Source of the DNA: Pseudomonadota bacterium
Lineage (GTDB): Bacteria > Pseudomonadota > Gammaproteobacteria > Burkholderiales > Eutrophovitaceae
Direction: 5' to 3'
Assembly (NCBI GenBank): GCA_002704665.1
Contig: PAHB01000112.1
Location: 1-11,373 of the forward strand
Length of the DNA stretch: 11,373 bases
The translations under genes were made by a program, and so were the position numbers. Below, piece by piece: positions 7,526-11,373 of this stretch. Numbering within the stretch: the first letter of the stretch is position 1; each line of letters starts with the position of its first letter. The notes beneath the pieces were generated by a model, which saw only the letters and a program-made list of their open reading frames with translations, was not told the origin of the DNA and searched no databases.

Positions 7526-7758
7526 GTCTCCACCTTTGGTGTTTGTGGCATAATTATGACCTCATTACACTCAAATTTTATATATAATCTGTGACTATTG
7601 ACATCATCTGGCCCTATTTCAATTATTTTTTCGCCTGATTTTTTGTATCCATCCACCATACATTCATAGATTGAGGGGTACGGATCTGGAAATTGGAATG
7701 GTTCTAAACAAGCATTCACCTGCGCACTACACATTACAACTGTTAAAAGAAACTCCAT
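7522..7758 (-). CDS. Small Cys-containing protein with signal-like N terminus, first gene of minus-strand island
   Basis: A 78-residue protein that begins MEFLLTVVMCSAQVNAC: a short hydrophobic stretch (3-12) followed by small residues and C17, resembling a secretion signal or a degenerate lipobox (VNAC, with Asn where a small residue is usual). There is no basic n-region, so export is uncertain. Further cysteines are C10, C33 and C63, compatible with disulfides in the periplasm. Aromatic and proline residues (PFQFPDPYPSIYEC) follow the signal-like part, then a GYKKSGEKIIEIG helix. No family name is known to me. It heads the minus-strand operon; its TGA overlaps the TTG of the next gene. A location at the cell envelope and a host-interaction role, such as blocking competing phages, are speculation. 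Confidence 0.65.
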   Translation of the reverse strand: MEFLLTVVMCSAQVNACLEPFQFPDPYPSIYECMVDGYKKSGEKIIEIGPDDVNSHRLYIKFECNEVIIMPQTPKVET

Positions 7759-7765
7759 AATTAAC

Positions 7766-7792
7766 TTTATACTTTTTATTACTCATTGTAAA
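7766..7792 (-). promoter_or_regulatory. Candidate promoter for minus-strand island
   Basis: On the minus strand TTTACA (7792-7787) and TATAAA (7771-7766) are separated by 15 bases, somewhat short for a sigma-70 promoter. The -10 lies eight bases before the first minus-strand ATG, so a transcript from it would be almost leaderless. Weak candidate. Confidence 0.3.
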
Positions 7793-7798
7793 TAACTC

Positions 7799-7829
7799 TT
7801 GATTACTGATGGGGATATTGTATTATAAT
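7799..7829 (+). promoter_or_regulatory. Candidate sigma-70 promoter for the rightward accessory operon
   Basis: A perfect -10 TATAAT (7824-7829) is preceded by TTGATT (7799-7804) with a 19-base spacer, slightly long. It lies in the only gap between divergent gene groups, about 23 bases before the chosen ATG 7853, which is what a promoter for 7853-10573 should look like. The -10 is convincing; the -35 less so. Confidence 0.55.
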
Positions 7830-7852
7830 GGGATAAACAAAGGATGGTAACT

Positions 7853-8209
7853 ATGAACAAAGATGAAATAATGTTCAAAATAAACAAGCTTGTCGAGATG
7901 CTATATGTAACTGGACAAGTAAAAGGTATGGAAGAGTCTGCAGAAATTTTTTCTCCAGGCATTTCAATCAAGTCTGGTAAATCTGAAGGGTCAGATCCAC
8001 ATCCAACTCGTGGAATAAAATCCTGGACAGCAAAAACATTTACAATCAAAATGCATGACGAAGACGATACGATTGAATTTTGGGTAGATGGTGAATTAAA
8101 AAACAGACATCAATCAAATGCGGCAGCTGTTAAGTTTGAACAATTACTTATGCAAGTAAAAGATCAAATGGCTAGCTGGAATGCTCTTGGTTCGAAGAGG
8201 GAGAACTAA
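7853..8209 (+). CDS. Hypothetical protein, first gene of accessory operon
   Basis: A 118-residue soluble protein, not recognised. The N-terminal 25 residues form a likely helix (NKDEIMFKINKLVEML), the middle is Gly/Ser/Pro-rich (PGISIKSGKSEGSDPHP), then a strand-like KTFTIKMHDEDDTIEFWVDGELKN section (about 60-83) and a closing helix with AVKFEQLLMQVKDQMASW. I start at ATG 7853 because AAGGA (7840-7844) is eight bases upstream; ATG 7844 would overlap that ribosome site. It follows a perfect TATAAT and starts a chain of small genes; its TAA overlaps the next ATG. No function proposed. Confidence 0.72.
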   Translation: MNKDEIMFKINKLVEMLYVTGQVKGMEESAEIFSPGISIKSGKSEGSDPHPTRGIKSWTAKTFTIKMHDEDDTIEFWVDGELKNRHQSNAAAVKFEQLLMQVKDQMASWNALGSKREN

Positions 8210-8427
8210 TGAGATACAAATACAAAGTTATGGAATTAGGACCTGAAGTAGTAGATCCTAAAACCAACGATACGCATGTAGAGGTTATGGAACCAAAAGA
8301 AATGGAAGCCATGTCTCTTAAAAAACTAAGACGTAAATTAGATCCTAATAAAAAATATCACATTGAGTACAGGAACAAAAAAGATAATTATATTTCTGCA
8401 AATGTGTCAGGATTGAGGAGGGACTAA
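8209..8427 (+). CDS. Hypothetical small charged protein
   Basis: A 72-residue protein, not recognised. It is rich in Lys, Glu and Met and contains MSLKKLRRKLDPNKKYHIEY (35-54), probably a helix followed by a strand, the kind of segment seen in small phage proteins of unknown role. GAGGGAG (8197-8203) sits five bases before ATG 8209, and TAATG couples it to the previous gene; the same junction repeats at its end. The strong ribosome site and tight overlaps make it a real gene despite the lack of a family. Confidence 0.7.
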   Translation: MRYKYKVMELGPEVVDPKTNDTHVEVMEPKEMEAMSLKKLRRKLDPNKKYHIEYRNKKDNYISANVSGLRRD

Positions 8428-8705
8428 TGAGTAGAAAAGATGGAGATAAGGAATACCACTGCAACTGGGTTGTTTTCTCAAAAGCAATTCATAACATAAT
8501 CAAAGAAGTACCTACTTATACTTCGGAAGGTATTATGTTGGATCCGGAGGATTATCGTTGGGCCTATGCAGTGAAAAGGTTAATTAATACTATCTTTGAA
8601 CCTGAGGGTGGTGATCGAGGTATTTCATTTTTTGATAAGGATATAGCCAATGAAACTATCAAAGCTGACTTACTTCGAAGAGAGAAAAATAAACTAACAC
8701 CATGA
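8427..8705 (+). CDS. Hypothetical protein
   Basis: A 92-residue soluble protein, not recognised. It starts with a charged MSRKDGDKEYHCNWVVF and has tryptophan- and tyrosine-containing segments (LDPEDYRWAYAVKRLINTIF, 38-57) followed by a glycine-rich turn (EGGDRG) and a basic C-terminal helix. A perfect AGGAGG (8416-8421) lies five bases before ATG 8427; the start overlaps the previous stop in TAATG and the end overlaps the next start in ATGA. Mostly helical and probably cytoplasmic; function unknown. Confidence 0.7.
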   Translation: MSRKDGDKEYHCNWVVFSKAIHNIIKEVPTYTSEGIMLDPEDYRWAYAVKRLINTIFEPEGGDRGISFFDKDIANETIKADLLRREKNKLTP

Positions 8706-8815
8706 TTGCTGCTGGAATTATAAAAACTATATTGTTGGTAAGTTTATGTATTGGCATATTCTTACCACGATTTAGTTTATTAGTTTTAGTATGTACATTA
8801 TGGTATTTTATGTAG
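8702..8815 (+). CDS. 37-residue membrane protein
   Basis: A very short frame from ATG 8702 (overlapping the previous TGA as ATGA) to TAG 8813-8815. It encodes 37 residues that are almost entirely hydrophobic: a first stretch IIKTILLVSLCIGIF, a Pro-Arg break (22-23), and a second stretch FSLLVLVCTLWYF. This fits one long or two short membrane helices. It fills the gap exactly between two genes, and its TAG overlaps the AGGAGG of the next gene, so it is very probably translated. Small hydrophobic phage proteins can be holin-like or inhibit host envelope functions, but nothing here decides it. Confidence 0.6.
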   Translation: MIAAGIIKTILLVSLCIGIFLPRFSLLVLVCTLWYFM

Positions 8816-8822
8816 GAGGAGT

Positions 8823-9101
8823 ATGAACGAAAAAGATAACATTTTATTTACCTGCAAAGATCACGGAAAAGATACTTATAAACTCATTAAAAACACTGAG
8901 CATAATTATGATAATATGGCTTATGTTTGGTTTAAAGATAAGGTCGATGGTGATGAAAAAATGTGGGTAAAAATTACAAGTGGCGATGTGTTTAAGGGTA
9001 CAGGTCGATTGAGAAATCGCCCAGTTAAATTAAACATGAAGTTTAATGATAAAGTTAAGTTTGAAACTAATGAGGAGGGAATAACTTATGGATATAAATA
9101 A
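8823..9101 (+). CDS. DUF2314-like small protein
   Basis: A 92-residue protein resembling the DUF2314 fold: AYVWFKDK (33-40), EKMWVKIT (45-52), then FKGTGRLRNRPV (57-68) and MKFNDKVKFETNEEGI (72-87). That order (a W-containing strand, MWV, G-x-L-x-N-x-P, then a short D-x-V-x-F strand) is the pattern of DUF2314, known from bacteria and some phages, with no established biochemical role. AGGAGG (8814-8819) is three bases before ATG 8823, rather close but the only good site. The 3' end overlaps the next gene by 14 bases. Family assignment is from memory of the pattern and is moderate. Confidence 0.68.
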   Translation: MNEKDNILFTCKDHGKDTYKLIKNTEHNYDNMAYVWFKDKVDGDEKMWVKITSGDVFKGTGRLRNRPVKLNMKFNDKVKFETNEEGITYGYK

Positions 9102-9315
9102 ATGGAAATCAGTGGCAGTGCGGAAAAAATCTCATACTCTGTTACAGGCTCTATGCTTAAAAGAGTATAGAAAGCCAGCTGAGTATATTGAGCTTTTGAT
9201 TGATAAAGAAGTAGTAAGAAGAGCTAAAGATCGAGGTATGACACCTGAAGCTTACGAAACTAAAATAATGAAGGATATGGAGAAGAATGGAGGTAAAAAT
9301 GGCAGACGCAAATGA
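9088..9315 (+). CDS. Candidate ribbon-helix-helix DNA-binding protein
   Basis: A 75-residue basic protein. Residues 5-11 (KWKSVAVRKK) could form the DNA-contacting beta ribbon, followed by helices HTLLQALCLKEYRK and PAEYIELLIDKEVVRRA; this strand-helix-helix order is typical of Arc/MetJ-type repressors. A lysine-rich tail follows. AGGAGG (9073-9078) lies nine bases upstream of ATG 9088, inside the end of the DUF2314-like gene. If it is a transcription factor, the palindromes near 10726 and 10822 or the divergent promoter at 7760-7830 are candidate operators; that link is inference. No close family name is recognised. Confidence 0.6.
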   Translation: MDINKWKSVAVRKKSHTLLQALCLKEYRKPAEYIELLIDKEVVRRAKDRGMTPEAYETKIMKDMEKNGGKNGRRK

Positions 9316-9484
9316 TTCTACATTTTATAAAAGCTGTCCGAGCTGCGATGGCAATCATTATGTTAAGAAAGTGCTTCCTGAAAATGTCTTGCAATTAGAT
9401 GGTGATAACTATATGAATTGTCCTATATGCGTTGTACAAAACGCTACAAACACGGACAACGGACCAGTGACGGAATTGAAATGA
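9299..9484 (+). CDS. Second small zinc-ribbon protein
   Basis: A 61-residue protein with CPSC (C13, C16) and CPIC (C41, C44), a CXXC-X24-CXXC zinc ribbon, in an acidic background. Start ATG 9299 is favoured because GGAGG (9289-9293) is five bases upstream; an in-frame ATG at 9287 would overlap that site. It overlaps the ribbon-helix-helix candidate by 17 bases. It does not look like a copy of the zinc-ribbon gene at 6926, since spacing and flanking residues differ. Function unknown; zinc binding is inferred from the cysteines. Confidence 0.65.
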   Translation: MADANDSTFYKSCPSCDGNHYVKKVLPENVLQLDGDNYMNCPICVVQNATNTDNGPVTELK

Positions 9485-9502
9485 TAGGAGGCAGCTTCAT
9501 CA

Positions 9503-9634
9503 ATGAGTTACCATCATCGATCTTCCAAGGATCTGTCTCCTGTCGCAAACAGGAGATATGTATACAGAATACGAATCATCAGCCACACCAGCAGAGACTC
9601 GACTATGGAAAGCAGTCTTATGGAGAGCCTTTGA
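9503..9634 (+). CDS. Possible 43-codon coupling ORF (uncertain)
   Basis: A short frame from ATG 9503 to TGA 9632-9634 encodes a basic 43-residue peptide starting MSYHHRSSKDLSPVANRRY. AGGAGG (9486-9491) precedes the ATG by 11 bases, longer than ideal. The frame passes through the hairpin at 9534-9558 and overlaps the next gene by 77 bases. It could be a real small gene, a translated leader whose ribosomes open the hairpin, or, if a +1 shift occurs near AGG AGA (9551-9556), the N terminus of the next protein. It could also be noise. Confidence 0.3.
   Translation: MSYHHRSSKDLSPVANRRYVYRIRIISHTSRDSTMESSLMESL
9534..9558 (+). promoter_or_regulatory. Hairpin sequestering a ribosome binding site and start codon
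   Basis: TCTCCTGT (9536-9543) and ACAGGAGA (9549-9556) are perfectly complementary around a five-base loop CGCAA; a G-U and a U-A pair can extend the stem to 9534/9558. The 3' arm contains the only purine-rich ribosome site (AGGAGA) before ATG 9558 and reaches the first base of that start codon. No T-run follows, so it is not a terminator. Confidence 0.6.
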
Positions 9635-9875
9635 TGATTTATTTTACAGAGGAATCGAGCACTCCTTGGTTGTTGCAAAAAAAGAGTCTAGGAAATGGTT
9701 TGTTGAAAATCAGGAAGATTTTAAGTTAGTATGTATGTTTGCTTCTTACGAGCCGGAATATGTAAGAGACAATTTTTTCAAATTAAAAAAACAAAATTCA
9801 AATTACAGTTACACACAGCCACAGGTAACTTATTTAAAACAGAGGGAGAGATATCTAAATGACCATAGAAGGTGA
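9558..9875 (+). CDS. Phage protein of unknown function with RLW...WF...DF..VC pattern
   Basis: A 105-residue protein. It contains TPAETRLWKAVLWRAFDDLF (10-29), RKWFVENQEDFKLVCMFA (45-62) and YEPEYVRDNF (64-73). This series (R-L-W, W-F, D-F-x-x-V-C, E-P-x-x-V-R) recurs, to my recollection, in small unnamed phage proteins, but I cannot give it a function. The C terminus is basic and overlaps the methyltransferase start by 17 bases. ATG 9558 is the only start in this frame before the conserved part, yet its ribosome site AGGAGA is just one to two bases away and is buried in a hairpin, so initiation is likely unusual or coupled to translation from upstream. Confidence 0.7.
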   Translation: MYTEYESSATPAETRLWKAVLWRAFDDLFYRGIEHSLVVAKKESRKWFVENQEDFKLVCMFASYEPEYVRDNFFKLKKQNSNYSYTQPQVTYLKQRERYLNDHRR

Positions 9876-10476
9876 TTCAAAACAATACGATCTATTATCT
9901 GCTTGGGCAGAAAGAACAGCTAAAGAATTTTCAAAGAATAAAGAAACTATAATGTTAACCGCTGAAATAGGTGTTAGAAAAGGACTTGGCAGTAAATTAA
10001 TAATGAACTATATCCGACCAAATTACTCAGGATTACATTTTCACATTGGTATAGATCCATATGGAGATATGATTTATCCACATTACGACAATACTAAACC
10101 CATAAAAATGGATTATGGCGAAAAAATGTATGCAGAGTTTCAAAAAGATTTTGCGGGTGAGCCTAGATTTAATTTGCTTAAAATGCCTGATGATGTCTTT
10201 TTTGAAAAATATTATTATGGGGTAGAATTTTATTATGATGCAAAACAATATGTTTTAAACAGGTACGGACTTGTGCATTTTGATGGTCCTCACAAAACTT
10301 CAGATGTTTTAACCGAAACTATTTTTTTTGCTAGGAGAGCTGCTCCAGGTGCTGTTTTTATTTATGATGATTGGCAAAAATATAATATGGCCATATGCAG
10401 GGATGCTGCCAAAGAGTTTGGATTTGAATTTATTACCAATGGAGATAGAAAAACAATACTGCAAAAGACTAAATAA
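9859..10476 (+). CDS. Class I SAM-dependent methyltransferase
   Basis: A 205-residue protein with a Rossmann-type methyltransferase core resembling the Methyltransf_24/CmcI-like group. SAM-binding motif I is AEIGVRKGLGS (35-45), the acidic end of strand 2 is IGIDPYGD (63-70), and the late motifs are VHFDGPHKTSD (139-149) and PGAVFIYDDW (163-172), with D142, H145 and the D170-D171 pair being the characteristic positions. These enzymes methylate small molecules or sugars; in phages they often accompany glycan or nucleotide modification, but no partner gene is seen here. GAGGGAGAG about eight bases upstream supports ATG 9859. It is the last sizeable gene before the non-coding region. Fold assignment is confident, substrate unknown. 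Confidence 0.82.
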   Translation: MTIEGDSKQYDLLSAWAERTAKEFSKNKETIMLTAEIGVRKGLGSKLIMNYIRPNYSGLHFHIGIDPYGDMIYPHYDNTKPIKMDYGEKMYAEFQKDFAGEPRFNLLKMPDDVFFEKYYYGVEFYYDAKQYVLNRYGLVHFDGPHKTSDVLTETIFFARRAAPGAVFIYDDWQKYNMAICRDAAKEFGFEFITNGDRKTILQKTK

Positions 10477-10477
10477 A

Positions 10478-10573
10478 ATGACGCTTGAACTAGGATTAGG
10501 TATGTTTTTTTATAATGTTGTAAATATCATCATTATAGCAACTATAATTTATTTGATTATCAAAGATAAATAA
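10478..10573 (+). CDS. 31-residue single-pass membrane protein
   Basis: ATG 10478, one base after the methyltransferase stop, opens a 31-codon frame ending at TAA 10571-10573. The product has a short N-terminal part (MTLELGLG) and one strongly hydrophobic helix (VVNIIIIATIIYLII) ending in KDK, the layout of a small inner-membrane protein. There is no clear ribosome site, so expression would depend on coupling to the methyltransferase. The hydrophobic stretch bounded by a charged tail makes a chance frame less likely. Confidence 0.5.
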   Translation: MTLELGLGMFFYNVVNIIIIATIIYLIIKDK

Positions 10574-10623
10574 GGTACAGTAATGAGTTTTTTCGATTTC
10601 ATCGGAAACTCCTTTCTATAGGT

Positions 10624-10651
10624 GGGCTACAAAGCGAGAGTGGAGTAGCCC
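10624..10651 (+). terminator. Candidate terminator stem-loop after the accessory operon
   Basis: GGGCTAC (10624-10630) pairs perfectly with GTAGCCC (10645-10651) across a 14-base loop. It lies 50 bases after the last plus-strand stop and is followed by a loosely T-rich CTTTAATCTTT rather than a clean T-run, so termination is plausible but a structured RNA is an alternative. Confidence 0.4.
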
Positions 10652-10688
10652 CCTTGACTATCTTTAATCTTTAAGTTATTAACAATTT

Positions 10689-10722
10689 GGGCTCAGGATC
10701 CACCACACCACATCCTGGGCCT
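10689..10722. other. Stem-loop adjacent to parS-like site
   Basis: GGGCTCAGGAT (10689-10699) pairs with ATCCTGGGCCT (10712-10722), eleven pairs of which two are G-U, around the unpaired loop CCACCACACCAC. The stem ends three bases before the parS-like palindrome. It could be a terminator without T-run, a structured RNA, or a DNA cruciform. Confidence 0.5.
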
Positions 10723-10724
10723 TA

Positions 10725-10740
10725 TGTTTCACGTGAAACT
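10725..10740. promoter_or_regulatory. parS: parS-like ParB-binding site
   Basis: TGTTTCACGTGAAACT contains a perfect 14-base palindrome, GTTTCACGTGAAAC (10726-10739), and differs from the chromosomal parS consensus TGTTNCACGTGAAACA only at the last base. Chromosomal ParB proteins bind this sequence and load onto DNA as CTP-dependent clamps. By chance a given 14-mer would be expected about 0.00004 times in a window this size. No parA or parB is present here, so host ParB is the presumed binder. Confidence 0.75.
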
Positions 10741-10799
10741 TTTCTGTTCCTATATAGATACTTGAGAGTAAATACTTCTAAAAATATTTTTTACATCAA

Positions 10800-10884
10800 T
10801 AGTACCCAGACTAACAGAAAAACTAATATTAGTAAGCAATACCAACAACTATTTTGTCATAGTAGTACCCAGAAAGTACACAGA
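10800..10884. repeat. Short iteron-like direct repeats
   Basis: TAGTACCCAGA occurs at 10800-10810 and 10863-10873, and AGTACACAGA, one mismatch from AGTACCCAGA, follows at 10875-10884, eleven bases (about one helical turn) after the second copy. The perfect 12-base palindrome ACTAATATTAGT (10822-10833) lies between them, and TAGTAGTA/TACTACTA (10860-10867, 10891-10898) form an inverted pair. They sit just upstream of the terS promoter candidate and could be operator or origin sites. Confidence 0.45.
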
Positions 10885-10927
10885 ATTTCATACTACTAAA
10901 GGACTGGCGATCTTTTAGGATAACTGA

Positions 10928-10935
10928 TATATAAT
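10928..10935 (+). promoter_or_regulatory. Candidate -10 element for terminase gene
   Basis: TATATAAT (10928-10935) offers either TATAAT at 10930-10935 or an extended -10, TGATATATA, beginning at 10925. There is no good -35 at the right distance, so activation by a regulator or reliance on the extended -10 would be needed. It lies about 32 bases before the GTG start of terS. Confidence 0.35.
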
Positions 10936-10966
10936 AACTCTAGATAATCTTATACAGGAGTTAAAA

Positions 10967-11373
10967 GTGGATAGAACAGGTCTAACATTACGCAACAGTA
11001 AAAAAACTTATTTGAATCTTACCCCAAAGCAAAGAACTTTTGCTGAGGTTTTCGTTGCTAATTATCCGAATATCACAAAAAAAGAAGCAGCTAAACAAGC
11101 TGGATACTCCGAGCCTACGTGTGAGAAGTGGGGATCTATTTTAACTAATCCTGAGAAGTCTCCGCACGTTGTATCTTATATCGAAGAAATGAGAGAAAAA
11201 GGAATTGCTCATTTTAAAGATTTTTTGAGGCATTTGAAAAGACTAGATGGTCTTTCTAAAAAAGCCGAAGACAAAGGCCAAATGGCAGCAGCGATTAATT
11301 CCGAGTTTAGACTTGGTCAAGCAGCTGGTTTTTATATTGATAGAAAAGAAATTAAAACGCAGAATTTATCTGC
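10967..11373 (+). CDS. terS: Terminase small subunit (3' partial)
   Basis: An open frame from GTG 10967 to the window end, 135 codons so far, with AGGAG (10956-10960) six bases upstream. The protein begins MDRTGLTLRN and continues with LTPKQRTFAEVFVANYP (about 18-34), ITKKEAAKQAGYSE (36-49) and a SPHVVSYIEEMREKG helix (67-81), the N-terminal helix-turn-helix pattern of phage small terminases that recognise the packaging site. Near the right edge, FRLGQAAGFYIDRKEIKT is typical of the region leading into the oligomerisation part. With the large subunit it would start DNA packaging; the large subunit presumably lies just beyond the window. It has its own leader and probably its own promoter, and opens the packaging and structural module. 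Confidence 0.88.
   Translation, partial: MDRTGLTLRNSKKTYLNLTPKQRTFAEVFVANYPNITKKEAAKQAGYSEPTCEKWGSILTNPEKSPHVVSYIEEMREKGIAHFKDFLRHLKRLDGLSKKAEDKGQMAAAINSEFRLGQAAGFYIDRKEIKTQNLS

Larger units (their letters stand above)
10574..10966. other. 393-base non-coding region before terminase
   Basis: The only long gene-free stretch of the window. It contains an AT-rich hairpin with a 12-codon mini-frame (10583-10621), two GC-rich stem-loops (10624-10651 and 10689-10722), a parS-like site (10725-10740), an AT palindrome AAAAATATTTTT (10780-10791), a 12-base palindrome (10822-10833), short direct repeats (10800-10884) and a probable terS promoter. It separates the accessory genes from the packaging genes and may hold termination, partition or origin functions. 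Confidence 0.75.

Noticed and set aside
7783..8049. Minus-strand frame opposite the 7853 gene
   Set aside because: It lies across the plus-strand promoter and a gene with a better start, and no ribosome site supports it.
9418..9729. Long plus-strand frame overlapping the second zinc-ribbon gene and the 9558 gene
   Set aside because: It overlaps two better-supported genes out of frame, and its sequence is Ser/Gln-rich without recognisable motifs.
10687..10899. A 70-codon plus-strand frame starting at TTG in the non-coding region
   Set aside because: It reads through the stem-loop, the parS-like palindrome and repeats, has no ribosome site, and gives a composition unlike the other proteins.
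1..11373. tRNA genes, CRISPR arrays, insertion sequences and an integrase
   Set aside because: I looked for T-arm consensus strings, regularly spaced repeats, terminal inverted repeats and recombinase motifs and saw none.

Overview
The window reads as part of a tailed double-stranded DNA bacteriophage genome, complete at neither end. The DNA is AT-rich (individual 60-base lines range from about 28 to 50% GC, mostly in the 30s). Genes are packed head to tail with TAATG or ATGA stop/start overlaps, and strong Shine-Dalgarno sites precede the small genes. The gene set (AEP-type primase, UvrD-like helicase, PP-loop 'PAPS reductase' protein, DUF3310 protein, exonuclease-containing family A polymerase without a 5' nuclease, terminase small subunit) is what I would expect of an uncultured marine phage. 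A SAR11-type (Pelagibacter) or similar low-GC alphaproteobacterial host is plausible but inferred.

Layout: (1) 1-7120, plus strand, is the replication module. It holds the tail of an upstream gene, a 274-aa conserved-looking protein, the primase, the helicase, the PP-loop enzyme, DUF3310, DNA polymerase and a small zinc-ribbon protein, all overlapping or abutting and probably co-transcribed. (2) 7117-7758, minus strand, is a three-gene island of small unknown proteins led by one with a signal-like N terminus. Its last stop codon overlaps the stop of the zinc-ribbon gene. (3) 7759-7852 is a divergent promoter region with a perfect TATAAT facing right. (4) 7853-10573, plus strand, is a run of small accessory genes, including a DUF2314-like protein, a ribbon-helix-helix candidate, a second zinc ribbon, two tiny membrane proteins and a SAM-dependent methyltransferase. 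A hairpin at 9534-9558 buries the ribosome binding site of one of them. (5) 10574-10966 is a 393-base non-coding region with three stem-loops, a parS-like palindrome, short repeats and another palindrome. (6) From 10967 the terminase small subunit gene opens and runs off the window, so the packaging and structural genes presumably follow.

The replication genes would together prime, unwind and copy the phage genome. The small genes in the middle are probably host-interaction or regulatory functions. The most striking signal is at 10725-10740, which matches the chromosomal ParB-binding site parS at 15 of 16 positions. It lies in the non-coding region just before the terminase, and no ParA or ParB is encoded in the window. 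This suggests the phage could recruit the host's ParB. The polymerase carries leucine at the position equivalent to E. coli Pol I Phe762, a variant reported to be linked with temperate or slow-replicating phages, which would fit an episomal or long-lived state.
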